This document shows, piece by piece, positions 37,206 to 46,122 of a stretch of 64,000 nt of DNA. Made by a program: the position numbers and the translations under genes. The first letter of the stretch is position 1; each line of letters starts with the position of its first letter. This stretch comes from Janthinobacterium lividum (GTDB taxonomy: Bacteria; Pseudomonadota; Gammaproteobacteria; Burkholderiales; Burkholderiaceae_D): assembly GCF_023509035.1 (NCBI RefSeq), contig NZ_CP075583.1, positions 3,658,001 to 3,722,000 on the forward strand, in the 5' to 3' direction. A model generated the notes under the pieces. The model ran no database searches, was not told the DNA's origin, and saw only the letters and a list, made by a program, of their open reading frames with translations.

Positions 37206-37285
37206 TTTACCCGCTTTTACATACGTCCACTTACATTTGCGCACCTTCCTTTACACGCTTTTACGCGGCCCTAACGTTGCTTTAC
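37206..37285. promoter_or_regulatory. cluster of CpxR-box-like repeats between cpxR-like and cpxP-like genes
   Basis: Three repeat pairs have exactly five bases between units: TTTAC 37206/37216, TTTAC 37250/37260, and CTAAC 37271 with TTTAC 37281. They lie in the 192-base gap between the divergent response regulator and Spy/CpxP-like genes. They match the reverse complement of the known CpxR box. Autoregulation in both directions is the likely purpose. Confidence 0.72.
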
Positions 37286-37333
37286 ACGCCAGACGCCGAC
37301 AATCAGGGTTGATCGCCACGAAAGGAAAGCCCG

Positions 37334-37810
37334 ATGAAATACCTGAGTATCGCCGTATCCCTGTTGCTGTTGTCCGCCTGCAGCATGCCGCTGCTGGCGC
37401 TGGCCCAGCAAGATTCTGCACCGGACGGCCCGCTAGCGCGCGCCATGGAAGGGCCGCCGCCCGGCTTTGGCCACGCGCCAGGCTTGCCGCCATTCCTGCA
37501 TGGTATCGATTTGAGTGAAGCGCAGCAGGACAAGGTTTTCGCGGCCACCTACGCCCAGGCGCCCTTGCTGCGGGAACAGGAAAAGATTGCCTTCAAGGCC
37601 CATGCGCAGCTGCGCGCGCTGGCCGGATCCAGCGCCTATGACGATGCGAAGGCCAGTGCGCTGGCGAACACGGCGGCGCAAGCCATGGCGACAATCAGCT
37701 TGCAGCAGGCGCGGCTGGAACAGCAATTGCTGGCCGTGCTGACGCCGGAACAGCGCAAACAGGCGCAGCAGCGGCGCGACAGCCGCCCCGGCCCGCGCGG
37801 CGCCCAATAA
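37334..37810 (+). CDS. Spy/CpxP family periplasmic protein
   Basis: A 158-residue exported protein. The signal region (MKYLSIAVSLLLLSACSMPLLALA) holds a possible lipobox LLSAC, so it could be a lipoprotein. The mature part is helical with IDLSEAQQDKVFAATYAQAPLLREQEK and a C-terminal LTPEQRKQAQQRR, the LTxxQ motif of Spy and CpxP. Such proteins bind misfolded periplasmic proteins or the CpxA sensor. It lies across from the CpxR-like gene with CpxR-like boxes between. The 16-base gap to the next gene implies an operon. Confidence 0.87.
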   Translation: MKYLSIAVSLLLLSACSMPLLALAQQDSAPDGPLARAMEGPPPGFGHAPGLPPFLHGIDLSEAQQDKVFAATYAQAPLLREQEKIAFKAHAQLRALAGSSAYDDAKASALANTAAQAMATISLQQARLEQQLLAVLTPEQRKQAQQRRDSRPGPRGAQ

Positions 37811-37826
37811 GCACAGGAGATTAACC

Positions 37827-38474
37827 ATGAGCATCAGTGCCTTGAGTTCGACCAACGCCGCCAGCCAGCTGAGTGCGTTCAGCCGCCTGGGCGGCAGCGG
37901 CAGTTCCAGCAGTACCAGCAGCGTGGGCGGCACGCGGCCGCAAAAGCCTGACGATGGTGCGTTTCTCGACGCCATTTCCAGTGCCTTGTCATCGATCGGC
38001 GTGACGGTCGATACCAGCGATACGGCCACGTCTGAAAGTGGCGCCAGCAGCGACGTGGGCCAGGCGCTGGGCGCCTTCCTGCACCAGTTGATGGGCAGCC
38101 TGCATGCGCAGAGCGGCGGCAGCGCCGGCGGGCAAGAGGAGGGCGGCGAACCGTCTTCGGGACCGCCGCCCGGCGGTGGCGCGCGCGCTGGCGGCCCCGG
38201 CAATATCGAGTCCGATTTGCAAAGCCTGCTGCAAAAACTCTCCACGTCCAGCAGCGACAGTGGCAGCAGCGACGGCAGGGACAGCAGCGTGGCGGACTTG
38301 CAGTCCAGCTTTGCCAGCCTGCTCAGCGTGCTGGGCGGCGATGAGGGCAGCACGAGCACCAGCAGCAGTAGCAAATTGAGCAGTTTCTTGCAGGCGCTGT
38401 CGGGCAGCCTGGGCGCGGCGAGTGCGGGCGGCAGCCTGTCCGCCAGCGGCAACCTGGTCAATACAACGGCCTGA
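37827..38474 (+). CDS. uncharacterised Ser/Gly-rich protein of the Cpx-like locus
   Basis: A 215-residue protein I do not recognise. It starts MSISALSSTNAASQLSAFSR with no signal peptide and is dominated by Ser, Gly and Ala tracts. Three short amphipathic helical blocks are recognisable (AFLDAISSALSSIGV, ALGAFLHQLMGSLHA, and LQSSFASLLSVLGG then LSSFLQALSGSLGA), separated by low-complexity linkers including GPPPGGGARAGGPG. The repeated blocks look like degenerate internal repeats. It follows the Spy/CpxP-like gene by 16 bases with an AGGAG site, so the same boxes probably control it. The start resembles those of unconventionally secreted flagellar or hook-type proteins, but this is weak. Confidence 0.75.
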   Translation: MSISALSSTNAASQLSAFSRLGGSGSSSSTSSVGGTRPQKPDDGAFLDAISSALSSIGVTVDTSDTATSESGASSDVGQALGAFLHQLMGSLHAQSGGSAGGQEEGGEPSSGPPPGGGARAGGPGNIESDLQSLLQKLSTSSSDSGSSDGRDSSVADLQSSFASLLSVLGGDEGSTSTSSSSKLSSFLQALSGSLGAASAGGSLSASGNLVNTTA

Positions 38475-38599
38475 ACCATGGAACGCAAGCTCGCCCTGGC
38501 CGCCAGGAAGGCGCTCTCGCGACATGCGACACAGGCGTTGTACCTGTGCGCCAGCCTGAGTCCCGCCTTGGCGGGCTTGCCCCACTTGATGGAGTATGT

Positions 38600-39463
38600 A
38601 TGGACTTATATGATCACGGCCTGGCATCCGACCTCGAAATGATGCGGCGACAGGCGGCCGAGCGGCGGCAAGTCCTGCGCTGGCTGCTGGCCGGCGCCGC
38701 CACCGTGCCGTTGATGAGTTGCGGTGGCGGGTCGGACGCCAGCAGCACCGCCGCGAGCAGCGGCGCCAGCACCGGCACATCCGGTACGGCTACGGACGCG
38801 ACGCCGGCCACGGGCGCCTGCACGGTGATCCCCGAAGAAACGGGCGGGCCGTATCCGGCCGATGGCACGAATACGAATGGCGGCAGCATCATCAACGTGC
38901 TGAACCAGTCGGGCGTCGTGCGCAGCGATATCCGCGCCAGTTTTAATGGCGCCACCGGCGTGGCGGCAGGCGTGCCGCTCACCATCAAGTTGCAGCTGCT
39001 CAACGCCAGCGGCAGCTGCGCCAGCCTGGCCGGCTACGCCGTTTATCTATGGCATTGCGACCGCGAAGGCCTGTATTCGCTGTATTCGAGCGGCGTGACG
39101 GCACAAAATTATTTGCGCGGCGTGCAGGAAACGGACAGCGCTGGCAACGTCGGCTTCACGACCATCTTTCCCGGCTGCTACGCGGGACGCATGCCGCACG
39201 TACACTTCGAGGTCTATCCCAGCCTGGCCAAGGCGGCCAGCGCCGCGAACCGCCTCAAGACCTCGCAGTTCACCTTCCCGATGGCAACGTTAAACGAGGC
39301 CTACACGGCCAGCGGCTACACGGCCAGCGTGCGCAACCTGGCGCAGATCAGCTATGCCACCGACAATGTCTTCCGCGACGGCACCAGCCTGCAGATGGCC
39401 ACGGTGACGGGTAATGCCACCGATGGTTATGTGGTGACCTTGACGGTGGCCGTGAACGGTTAG
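38600..39463 (+). CDS. intradiol ring-cleavage dioxygenase-like lipoprotein
   Basis: A 287-residue protein from ATG 38600 with GGAG 5 bases upstream. A hydrophobic segment ending VPLMSCGGGSD resembles a lipoprotein signal, and RRQAAERRQ before it is reminiscent of a Tat signal. The catalytic domain starts at CTVIPEETGGPYPADG and carries VYLWHCDREGLYS and FPGCYAGRMPHVHFEVYP, which supply the Tyr and His ligands of the Fe(III) site in intradiol dioxygenases. Exported members of this family exist, but their substrates are mostly unknown. It is convergent with the DUF1501 gene, overlapping it by 4 bases. Confidence 0.85.
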   Translation: MDLYDHGLASDLEMMRRQAAERRQVLRWLLAGAATVPLMSCGGGSDASSTAASSGASTGTSGTATDATPATGACTVIPEETGGPYPADGTNTNGGSIINVLNQSGVVRSDIRASFNGATGVAAGVPLTIKLQLLNASGSCASLAGYAVYLWHCDREGLYSLYSSGVTAQNYLRGVQETDSAGNVGFTTIFPGCYAGRMPHVHFEVYPSLAKAASAANRLKTSQFTFPMATLNEAYTASGYTASVRNLAQISYATDNVFRDGTSLQMATVTGNATDGYVVTLTVAVNG

Positions 39464-40899
39464 CTTGCCGTCATGAAACCCAGGTCGCGCCGGCTGAAGT
39501 TGCCGATATTCGGGAACACGTCGGCCAGCTGGCTGTCGGCCACGCCGAACCACTTGGCCAAGGTGGCGCCGTACTGGTCGACGGAGGTGGTTGGCAGCAG
39601 GGCGCCGGAACCCACGTCCAGCGCATGGCCCAGGCCCGTGACGGGGAAGGTGCCGTAGATGTCGCGGCCCTTCACGGCGCCGCCCACGACAAAGTGGTGC
39701 GCACCCCAGCCGTGATCCGTGCCGTCGCCATTGCTGCTGAAGGTGCGGCCGAAGTCCGACGCCGTAAACGTCGTCACCTGGCGCCGCACGTCGGCGCCCT
39801 GCAGGGCCGCCAGGGTTGCGTCGAAGTACGCCAGCGCATGGGCCAGGCGGGCCATCAGGTCGCCATGCAGTTCCTTTTGGCGGTCATGCGTGTCGAAACT
39901 GCCCAGGGTTACATAAAACACTTGCCGTTTCGCCCCCAGGGGGCCGCGTCCGCCGATGATGCGCGCCACCGTTTGCAATTGCACGGCCAGCTGGTTGACG
40001 CCGGACGCGCCCGTGTTCGGGTTGACATAGGGCGGGGGATTGGGCACGCCGCCCGCGCCGGCTGCCAGCATGGCGCCGCTGAGGATGCTCTGGCTGGAAA
40101 TGGCGCGCTGCGCGACTGCCACGTGTTCCTGTTCGATCAGGTCGCTGCCCGCATCGTTGATGATGGCTTGCAGTGCGCTCGCGCCGCCCGTGCTGCCATA
40201 CAGGTTGCCGCTCAGGCCACGGATGGGCACAGCGCCTGCCTGGCCCACCTGGAACTGGCGCACCTGGCGCCCGCTGAGGAAGACGGTGTTGCCCGCAGCG
40301 GAAATGGCCGTGAACATGGCATTCGTATTGAGCGAGCCGGCCACGTCGGCCACCCGGCCGCCCCAGCCCACGCTGGCCCCTTCCGGCGAACCCGATTGCC
40401 ACGTCGATTGCTGGTCGTTGTGCGAGAACAGCTTGGGTGGCAAGGCCACGCTGCCCGCCTTGTATTGCGCCAGGGTGGCGGGCTGGATCAGGGTGCCCAC
40501 ATTGGCCACGATGGCGGCGCGGCCATTATCGAACAGGTCTTTCAGCGGCGCCAGTTGGGGGTGCAGGGCGAAGGCGCGGCCGGTTTGCACGGTAGCGGGC
40601 ACGACTGGCAAGACGCCGCCCGTCTCGCCCACGCCGGGCAGATGGATGGAATCGGCGCCGCCCGTGTTGCGCAGGCGCGAGTATTCATTCCATGACGTGG
40701 GATCGGTGGCCAGCACCGTGTTGAAGGCGTCGTTGCCGCCTGCCATGAACAGGCAGACCATGGCCTTGTAGTCGTCGGCCGATTGCGCGGCGGCGTTACC
40801 CATGGCGGCCAGGTTCATGGCGAAGGGGGTGGCCGTGGTGCCGGCCAGGCTCAGCATGGAACCGAGGAAGCGGCGGCGGGAAAATGGGAAGTTTTGCAT
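39460..40899 (-). CDS. DUF1501 domain protein with Tat signal
   Basis: A 479-residue protein with a twin-arginine signal (SRRRFLGSMLSLAG, cleavage near AAAQ about residue 38). The DUF1501 features are VCLFMAGGNDAFNTV near the N-terminus, FSHNDQQSTWQSG, FYVTLGSFDTHDRQKELHGDL and FTASDFGRTF..DGTDHGWGAHHFVVGG. These resemble alkaline-phosphatase-like folds, but the function is unknown. It follows a DUF1800 gene by 10 bases; the pair is widely co-conserved in exported protein loci. Confidence 0.9.
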   Translation of the reverse strand: MQNFPFSRRRFLGSMLSLAGTTATPFAMNLAAMGNAAAQSADDYKAMVCLFMAGGNDAFNTVLATDPTSWNEYSRLRNTGGADSIHLPGVGETGGVLPVVPATVQTGRAFALHPQLAPLKDLFDNGRAAIVANVGTLIQPATLAQYKAGSVALPPKLFSHNDQQSTWQSGSPEGASVGWGGRVADVAGSLNTNAMFTAISAAGNTVFLSGRQVRQFQVGQAGAVPIRGLSGNLYGSTGGASALQAIINDAGSDLIEQEHVAVAQRAISSQSILSGAMLAAGAGGVPNPPPYVNPNTGASGVNQLAVQLQTVARIIGGRGPLGAKRQVFYVTLGSFDTHDRQKELHGDLMARLAHALAYFDATLAALQGADVRRQVTTFTASDFGRTFSSNGDGTDHGWGAHHFVVGGAVKGRDIYGTFPVTGLGHALDVGSGALLPTTSVDQYGATLAKWFGVADSQLADVFPNIGNFSRRDLGFMTAS

Positions 40900-40909
40900 G
40901 TGATCGCTC

Positions 40910-42715
40910 TTACTTTTGTACCAGGTAGGCCGGCGAGGCCATGGTCAGGAAAATGGCCAGCTTGACGCGGCGGGCCTGGGCGGTGGCTACCTGTGTGGCA
41001 TTGTTGGCCGTGGCTGCGGGGATGCTGATGCCATTGACGGCGGTCAGGATTTGGCCGCGCAGCCTGGCGGGCATGCTGCCATGCATCATGAGCAGGTCGA
41101 CGCGGTCGAGCAGGGCGCCCGTGTCGCTGGCCAGCGCCAGTTCGCGCGTGTAGTCGGGCTTGACCTCATTGCCCTCGCCCACACCGCTATTGATGGCTTC
41201 TTGCATGAAGTTCAGGTAGCCCGTCACCGACGGTTCAGCCGTGATTTGCAGTTCCGGCGCCACCAGGCCCGCGCTGGCAAGGGCGGAGTTGGGCGGCGTA
41301 TAGGCGGGGCGGAAAAAACTGAAGACGGAAGACGGATTCAAGGGACTCTGTCCCAGGCCGCTCAAAGGATCGTCGAGGTAATAGAGGCTGTAGCTGCCGC
41401 CGGCCGGCTTGGCGTTGAAGGCGCGCATCCAGCCAGCCAGGCGCAGCAGTGGCTCGCGCAGCTTGCCTGTGCGCAAAGTGGTGCCGCTTGGGGCCAGCGC
41501 CTCCGGGTCGAGCAGCACGGCACGAATCACGGCTTGCATGTCGCCGCGCACGCCACTGCCATTGTTGGCAAACGAGGCGGCAACGCGGCCCACGTAGGCG
41601 GGGCTGGGATTGCTGCTGACCAGGCGCTGGATCAGCTGGCGGGCAAAGAACGGTCCCGTATTGGGATGATTGAACAGGGTATCGAGCGCCAGTTTCAGGT
41701 CGGCCTGACCGCTGCTGGCGCCGGAGATGCTCTGGCCCAGGAAACGCTTGTCGCCGCTGGAATGATAGGCCGCGTAGTTCTGCATCGGCTTCCAGTCGCG
41801 GTCGGGATCGGTCGTCTCGCCATAGAAGCGCGTGGCGCTCTGGTCCGGGCCGGCCCAGCTCCAGCCCGTAAAGACGCGAGCCAGGCCCGCCACGTCGTCG
41901 CGCGTGTAGGTGTCGATGGGCTTGCCACCGGACAGTTTCAGGCTGCCGTCCGGATTCAGCTGGTACAAGCCTATGGTAAACAGTTGCATCACTTCGCGGG
42001 CGAAGTTTTCATCGGGCGTGCGCGTCGCCGATTCCTTCTGGTTGCGCAGGTGGGACAGGTACAGTCCCATCATCGGATGCAGGGCCACGCCTTGCAGCAG
42101 GTCACGGAAGTTGCCAAAAGCATGCTGGCCCAACATGTCGTAGTAACTGGCCACGCCACGCACCTGCGGCCGCACGGACTCATTCTGCATGGAAATAACG
42201 AAAATCTCGGACAGGGCAAAGGCCATGCGCTGGCGCAATTGATCCTCGCCGCGGATGCCCTGCTGCCAGAAGGTTTCATACACTCCCGTAAAACCCACTT
42301 GTTGCCCGCCGGCGGCCTGCGCTGCCAGCATGGCGTCGATATATTTTCGATGCAAGGTTTGTGGCTTGGAAAACTGCGCACGGAACCAGGCGTCGCTATC
42401 GCTGGCGGCCAGCGCGTCGATGGCCGCCATGTCCGGTCCGAACGTGGCGCGGCCCAGGAAGCGCGACGCTTCCTGGCGCGTAAAGGTCGCTGTCTGGCCG
42501 GCCGGGGGCGTGGTCAGGGGTGGTGGCGGAATGGTGTCGCCAGGCGCGGCCGTACCGGGGGCTTGCGGATCGCCGGGGGCGGTGGTCGCTGGCGGCACGA
42601 CCGAGACGTCCGGATTCTGGGTGGAGCCGGTCTTGCTGTCGCCGCCACCGCCGCAGGCGGTAAGCAGGCTGAACAAGGTAATGGCCAGCAAACGGCGCAA
42701 AGTAGGGTCAGTCAT
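40910..42715 (-). CDS. DUF1800 domain lipoprotein
   Basis: A 601-residue protein with a lipoprotein signal (LLAITLFSLLTACGGGG) and a Pro/Thr-rich linker before the DUF1800 domain, which starts at ASRFLGRATFGPDMAAI. Characteristic pieces include ENFAREVMQLFTIGLYQLNPDG, DDVAGLARVFTGW and FFARQLIQRLVSSNPSPAYVGRVA. The function is unknown. It is the first gene of the DUF1800-DUF1501 unit. Confidence 0.9.
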   Translation of the reverse strand: MTDPTLRRLLAITLFSLLTACGGGGDSKTGSTQNPDVSVVPPATTAPGDPQAPGTAAPGDTIPPPPLTTPPAGQTATFTRQEASRFLGRATFGPDMAAIDALAASDSDAWFRAQFSKPQTLHRKYIDAMLAAQAAGGQQVGFTGVYETFWQQGIRGEDQLRQRMAFALSEIFVISMQNESVRPQVRGVASYYDMLGQHAFGNFRDLLQGVALHPMMGLYLSHLRNQKESATRTPDENFAREVMQLFTIGLYQLNPDGSLKLSGGKPIDTYTRDDVAGLARVFTGWSWAGPDQSATRFYGETTDPDRDWKPMQNYAAYHSSGDKRFLGQSISGASSGQADLKLALDTLFNHPNTGPFFARQLIQRLVSSNPSPAYVGRVAASFANNGSGVRGDMQAVIRAVLLDPEALAPSGTTLRTGKLREPLLRLAGWMRAFNAKPAGGSYSLYYLDDPLSGLGQSPLNPSSVFSFFRPAYTPPNSALASAGLVAPELQITAEPSVTGYLNFMQEAINSGVGEGNEVKPDYTRELALASDTGALLDRVDLLMMHGSMPARLRGQILTAVNGISIPAATANNATQVATAQARRVKLAIFLTMASPAYLVQK

Positions 42716-43072
42716 TTAGTTTCTTTCAGGCAATCAATTCTGGCCCGTTAATTGTAGGGCTTGCTTACCAGAATCCTGTTTCCAATTAACTATTTGTGTG
42801 TTGGCTACGTTTGTTTTTTTGCCATACTTTTGCATGGCGTTGCTGGTGTTTTCGGTGAGGTAGCGCGAAGTTTATTTTTTAGAAATGGAAAATATTTTTT
42901 ACCGGTCACGGGGACTGTGGCGGATAGGCGACGTAATCATTCCTGGCAATTAAGCTTGTTTTAACGATTATCTTGACAACAAAACCCGCTACGCCGGAAA
43001 CGATGGTTTTTACGTCATCGGAGAAACGCCGTCCGCCTGTCTTTCCGCGGAGCGCGCGGTGGCCTGAAATGC
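42716..43072. other. intergenic region upstream of the DUF1800 gene
   Basis: About 360 bases without a supportable gene, markedly AT-rich between 42760 and 42970. It should hold the promoter of the minus-strand DUF1800-DUF1501 unit. I saw no clear repeat or RNA motif. A 67-codon plus-strand frame from 42761 has no ribosome site and no recognisable features. Confidence 0.5.
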
Positions 43073-43104
43073 AAAACGCCGCCTGATTTACATCAGACGG
43101 CGTC
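43073..43104 (-). terminator. rho-independent terminator of the decarboxylase gene
   Basis: On the minus strand GACGCCGTCTGAT pairs with ATCAGGCGGCGTT (one G-U pair) around a short loop. A T4 run follows. It lies about 30 bases beyond the stop of the decarboxylase gene. Confidence 0.8.
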
Positions 43105-43135
43105 CGTGACCGCGGTTCAAGGAAGGGCGATGTTT

Positions 43136-45400
43136 TTAGACGTTTTCGTCCAGTTTCACACAGTCAACAAAATAGCCACGCTTGCCATCGACTTCGCGTT
43201 TCACGAGACCGTGCACATCCGTCTCGAAGCCGGGGAAGCGCTCGTTGAAGTCGCGCGCGAAGCGCAGATAGTCGACGATAGTCTTGTTGAAGCGCTCGCC
43301 CGGGATCAAGAGCGGAATGCCCGGTGGATACGGCGTCAGCAGGATGGACGTGATACGGCCTTCCAGTTCGTCGATGGCCACGCGCTCGATTTCGCGGTGC
43401 GCCATCTTGGCGAACGCGTCCGACGGCTTCATGGCCGGGATCATGTCCGACAGGTACATTTCCGTCGTCAGGCGCGCCACATCGTATGCCTTGTAGAAGT
43501 CGTGGATTTGCTGGCACAGGTCGCGCAAGCCCATTTTTTCGTAACGTGGGTTGGCCGCCGCGAATTCCGGCAGGATGCGCCACATCGGCTGGTTCTTGTC
43601 GTAGTCGTCCTTGAATTGCTGCAAGGCCGTCAACAGGGTATTCCAGCGGCCCTTGGTGATGCCGATGGTAAACATGATGAAGAACGAGTACAGGCCGCAT
43701 TTTTCAATGATGACGCCGTGCTCGGCCAGGTACTTGGTGACGATGGACGCGGGGATGCCCGTGTCGCCGAACTGGCCGTCCAGCGACAGGCCCGGGTTGA
43801 CGATGGTCGCCTTGATCGGGTCGAGCATATTGAAGCCGGGAGCCAGGTCGCCGAAGCCGTGCCAGTCATCTTCGGCGCGTATCATCCAGTCTTCCTGCTG
43901 GCCCATGCCTTCGTCGTTGAAGCTGGCCGGACCCCATACCTGGAACCACCAGTCCTGGCCCCATTCCTGGTCGATCTTCTTCATGGCGCGGCGGAAATCA
44001 AGCGCTTCCATGATCGATTCTTCCACCAGGGCCGTACCGCCCGGCGCTTCCATCATGGCCGCGGCCACGTCGCAGGAGGCGATGATCGAGTATTGCGGCG
44101 AGGTCGAGGTGTGCATCAGGTAAGCCTCGTTGAAGGCGTCCTGGTCCAGTTTGACCGTATCCGATTCGCGCACGAGGATTTGCGAGGCCTGCGACAGGCC
44201 TGCCAGCAATTTGTGCGTGGACTGGGTCGAGAAGATCATCGATTCCTTGGCGCGCGGACGGTCCTTGCCGATGGCGTGCATATTCTTGTAGAAATCGTGG
44301 AAGGTGGCGTGCGGCAGCCATGCTTCATCGAAGTGCAGGGTGTCGATCTTGCCGTCCAGCATTTCACGCAAGGTTTCCACGTTGTAAATCACGCCATCGT
44401 AGGTCGATTGCGTGATGGTCAGGATGCGTGGTTTCTTGTTCTTCGCTTCGCGCGCGAACGGATTCGCCTCGATCTTGCGGGCAATGCTTTCCGGCGTGAA
44501 TTCATGCAGCGGAATAGGACCGATGATGCCCAAGTGATTGCGCGTCGGCATCAGGAACACGGGAATGGCGCCGCACATGATGATCGAATGCAAGATCGAC
44601 TTGTGGCAGTTGCGGTCGACGACGACGATGTCGCCTGGCGCCACGGTCGAGTGCCACACCATCTTGTTCGAGGTCGACGTGCCGTTGGTAACGAAATAGC
44701 AATGGTCGGCATTGAAGATGCGCGCCGCATTGCGCTCCGACGCGGCGACAGGACCCGTATGGTCGAGCAGCTGGCCCAGTTCCTCGACGGCGTTGCAGAC
44801 GTCGGCGCGCAGCATGTTTTCACCGAAGAACTGGTGGAACATCTGGCCGATCGGCGACTTCAGGAACGCCACGCCGCCCGAGTGGCCGGGGCAGTGCCAC
44901 GAGTAGGAGCCATCGTTGGCGTAGTGCACCAGCGCGCGGAAGAACGGCGGCGACAGGCCATCGAGGTAGGATTTCGCTTCGCGGATGATGTGGCGCGCGA
45001 CGAATTCCGGTGTATCTTCGAACATGTGGATGAAACCATGCAGTTCGCGCAGGATATCGTTGGGGATGTGGCGCGAAGTGCGCGTTTCGCCATACAGATA
45101 AATAGGGATGTCGGCGTTTTTGTAGCGGATTTCCTCGACGAAAGCGCGCAGCGATTTCAAGGCGTGATCGGTTTCCTCGATGGAACCGGCGCCGAATTCT
45201 TCATCGTCGATCGACAGCACGAAGGCTGACGCGCGCGATTGTTGCTGGGCAAATTGCGACAAATCGCCGTAGCTGGTCACGCCCAGCACTTCCATGCCTT
45301 CTTTTTCCATTGCGGCGGCAAGGGCGCGAATGCCCAGGCCGGACGTATTTTCAGAACGGAAATCCTCGTCAATGATGACGATGGGGAAACGAAATTTCAT
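43136..45400 (-). CDS. biodegradative Orn/Lys/Arg decarboxylase
   Basis: A 754-residue PLP enzyme of fold type I that decarboxylates a basic amino acid and consumes protons in acid stress. It has the N-terminal receiver-like wing domain (MKFRFPIVIIDEDF), SWHCPGHSGGVAF, the cofactor motifs LHFDEAWLPHA and the PLP-binding STQSTHKLLAGLSQAS, and the C-terminal domain ending PYPPGIPLLIPGERF. Length and order match AdiA, CadA and SpeC/F types, and substrate choice cannot be assigned safely. The upstream 240 bases contain two inverted repeats. Confidence 0.92.
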   Translation of the reverse strand: MKFRFPIVIIDEDFRSENTSGLGIRALAAAMEKEGMEVLGVTSYGDLSQFAQQQSRASAFVLSIDDEEFGAGSIEETDHALKSLRAFVEEIRYKNADIPIYLYGETRTSRHIPNDILRELHGFIHMFEDTPEFVARHIIREAKSYLDGLSPPFFRALVHYANDGSYSWHCPGHSGGVAFLKSPIGQMFHQFFGENMLRADVCNAVEELGQLLDHTGPVAASERNAARIFNADHCYFVTNGTSTSNKMVWHSTVAPGDIVVVDRNCHKSILHSIIMCGAIPVFLMPTRNHLGIIGPIPLHEFTPESIARKIEANPFAREAKNKKPRILTITQSTYDGVIYNVETLREMLDGKIDTLHFDEAWLPHATFHDFYKNMHAIGKDRPRAKESMIFSTQSTHKLLAGLSQASQILVRESDTVKLDQDAFNEAYLMHTSTSPQYSIIASCDVAAAMMEAPGGTALVEESIMEALDFRRAMKKIDQEWGQDWWFQVWGPASFNDEGMGQQEDWMIRAEDDWHGFGDLAPGFNMLDPIKATIVNPGLSLDGQFGDTGIPASIVTKYLAEHGVIIEKCGLYSFFIMFTIGITKGRWNTLLTALQQFKDDYDKNQPMWRILPEFAAANPRYEKMGLRDLCQQIHDFYKAYDVARLTTEMYLSDMIPAMKPSDAFAKMAHREIERVAIDELEGRITSILLTPYPPGIPLLIPGERFNKTIVDYLRFARDFNERFPGFETDVHGLVKREVDGKRGYFVDCVKLDENV

Positions 45401-45510
45401 GCATGTCTCCAAAAAAGCAAGCCGCCCCTGACATAATGAAGGGGCGGACTAGGGCGCGACTTCAGGCGGTGGTACAACCCGGTAGCCACAGAAAAAAAAT
45501 AAGAACGGGA

Positions 45511-45584
45511 TTCTCGCAGAAATGCGGCATCTGCGGGAAAAAAATATCGCAGCTAAGCGTCACAAGCCTGCGCTAGCGTGACGC
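45511..45584. promoter_or_regulatory. two inverted repeats upstream of the decarboxylase gene
   Basis: TTCTCGCAGA and TCTGCGGGAA (45511-45539, one mismatch, 9-base centre) and GCGTCAC and GTGACGC (45557-45584) lie between the divergent-side promoter of the decarboxylase and the end of folA. A further GTGAC follows at about 45591. They are candidate operator sites for acid or amino acid control. No T-run supports termination. Confidence 0.3.
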
Positions 45585-45636
45585 AAAGGTGTGACAGGGG
45601 TATTACAGCAATATTCTGGCTATCAGTATCACCTTA

Positions 45637-46122
45637 TCAGGCTTTGCGTTGCAGCGTGACAAAGGCGTAAGGCAGGCCGGTTTTCTCCGAAACATGCGCT
45701 ACGCGCGCGGTTTCTTGCCACACAGCATGGTCAACGGCGGGGAAAAAGGCGTCGCAGTCAAACGTCTGGCCGATTTCCGTGATGATCAAGCGTTGCGCCA
45801 GGGCTAGTGATTGCTTGTAGATTTCGGCGCCGCCGATGACATAGCCTTCGGCGCCGTCCAGCAGGGCGATGGCTGCTTCCACCGACGACACCGCTTCCAC
45901 GCCCTCATGGCGCCAGTCCGGATTGCGCGTGATGACGATGTTGCGGCGGTTCGGCAACGGACGGCCGATGGAATCGAAGGTCTTGCGGCCCATGAGGATG
46001 GGGTGGCCCGTCGTCAGGCGCTTGAAATGCGCGAGGTCTTCCGGCAGTTTCCACGGCAGGGTGTTGTCGATGCCGATGCCGCCTTGCTGGTCGGTCGCGA
46101 CGATGATGGTCAAATGGCTCAT
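45637..46122 (-). CDS. folA: dihydrofolate reductase
   Basis: A 161-residue enzyme reducing dihydrofolate with NADPH. Hallmarks are IVATDQQGGIGIDNTLPWKLPEDLAHFK with the catalytic Asp/Glu region, MGRKTFDSIGRPLPNRRNIVITR, and YVIGGAEIYKQSL. Length is normal. It overlaps the upstream hydrolase gene by 4 bases (ATGA). thyA, which makes its substrate, lies 8 kb downstream on the same strand rather than adjacent as in many bacteria. Confidence 0.96.
   Translation of the reverse strand: MSHLTIIVATDQQGGIGIDNTLPWKLPEDLAHFKRLTTGHPILMGRKTFDSIGRPLPNRRNIVITRNPDWRHEGVEAVSSVEAAIALLDGAEGYVIGGAEIYKQSLALAQRLIITEIGQTFDCDAFFPAVDHAVWQETARVAHVSEKTGLPYAFVTLQRKA

Noticed and set aside
43106..45229. 707-codon open frame opposite the decarboxylase gene
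   Set aside because: No ribosome site, Arg/His/Val-rich shadow composition, and it runs through the decarboxylase terminator.
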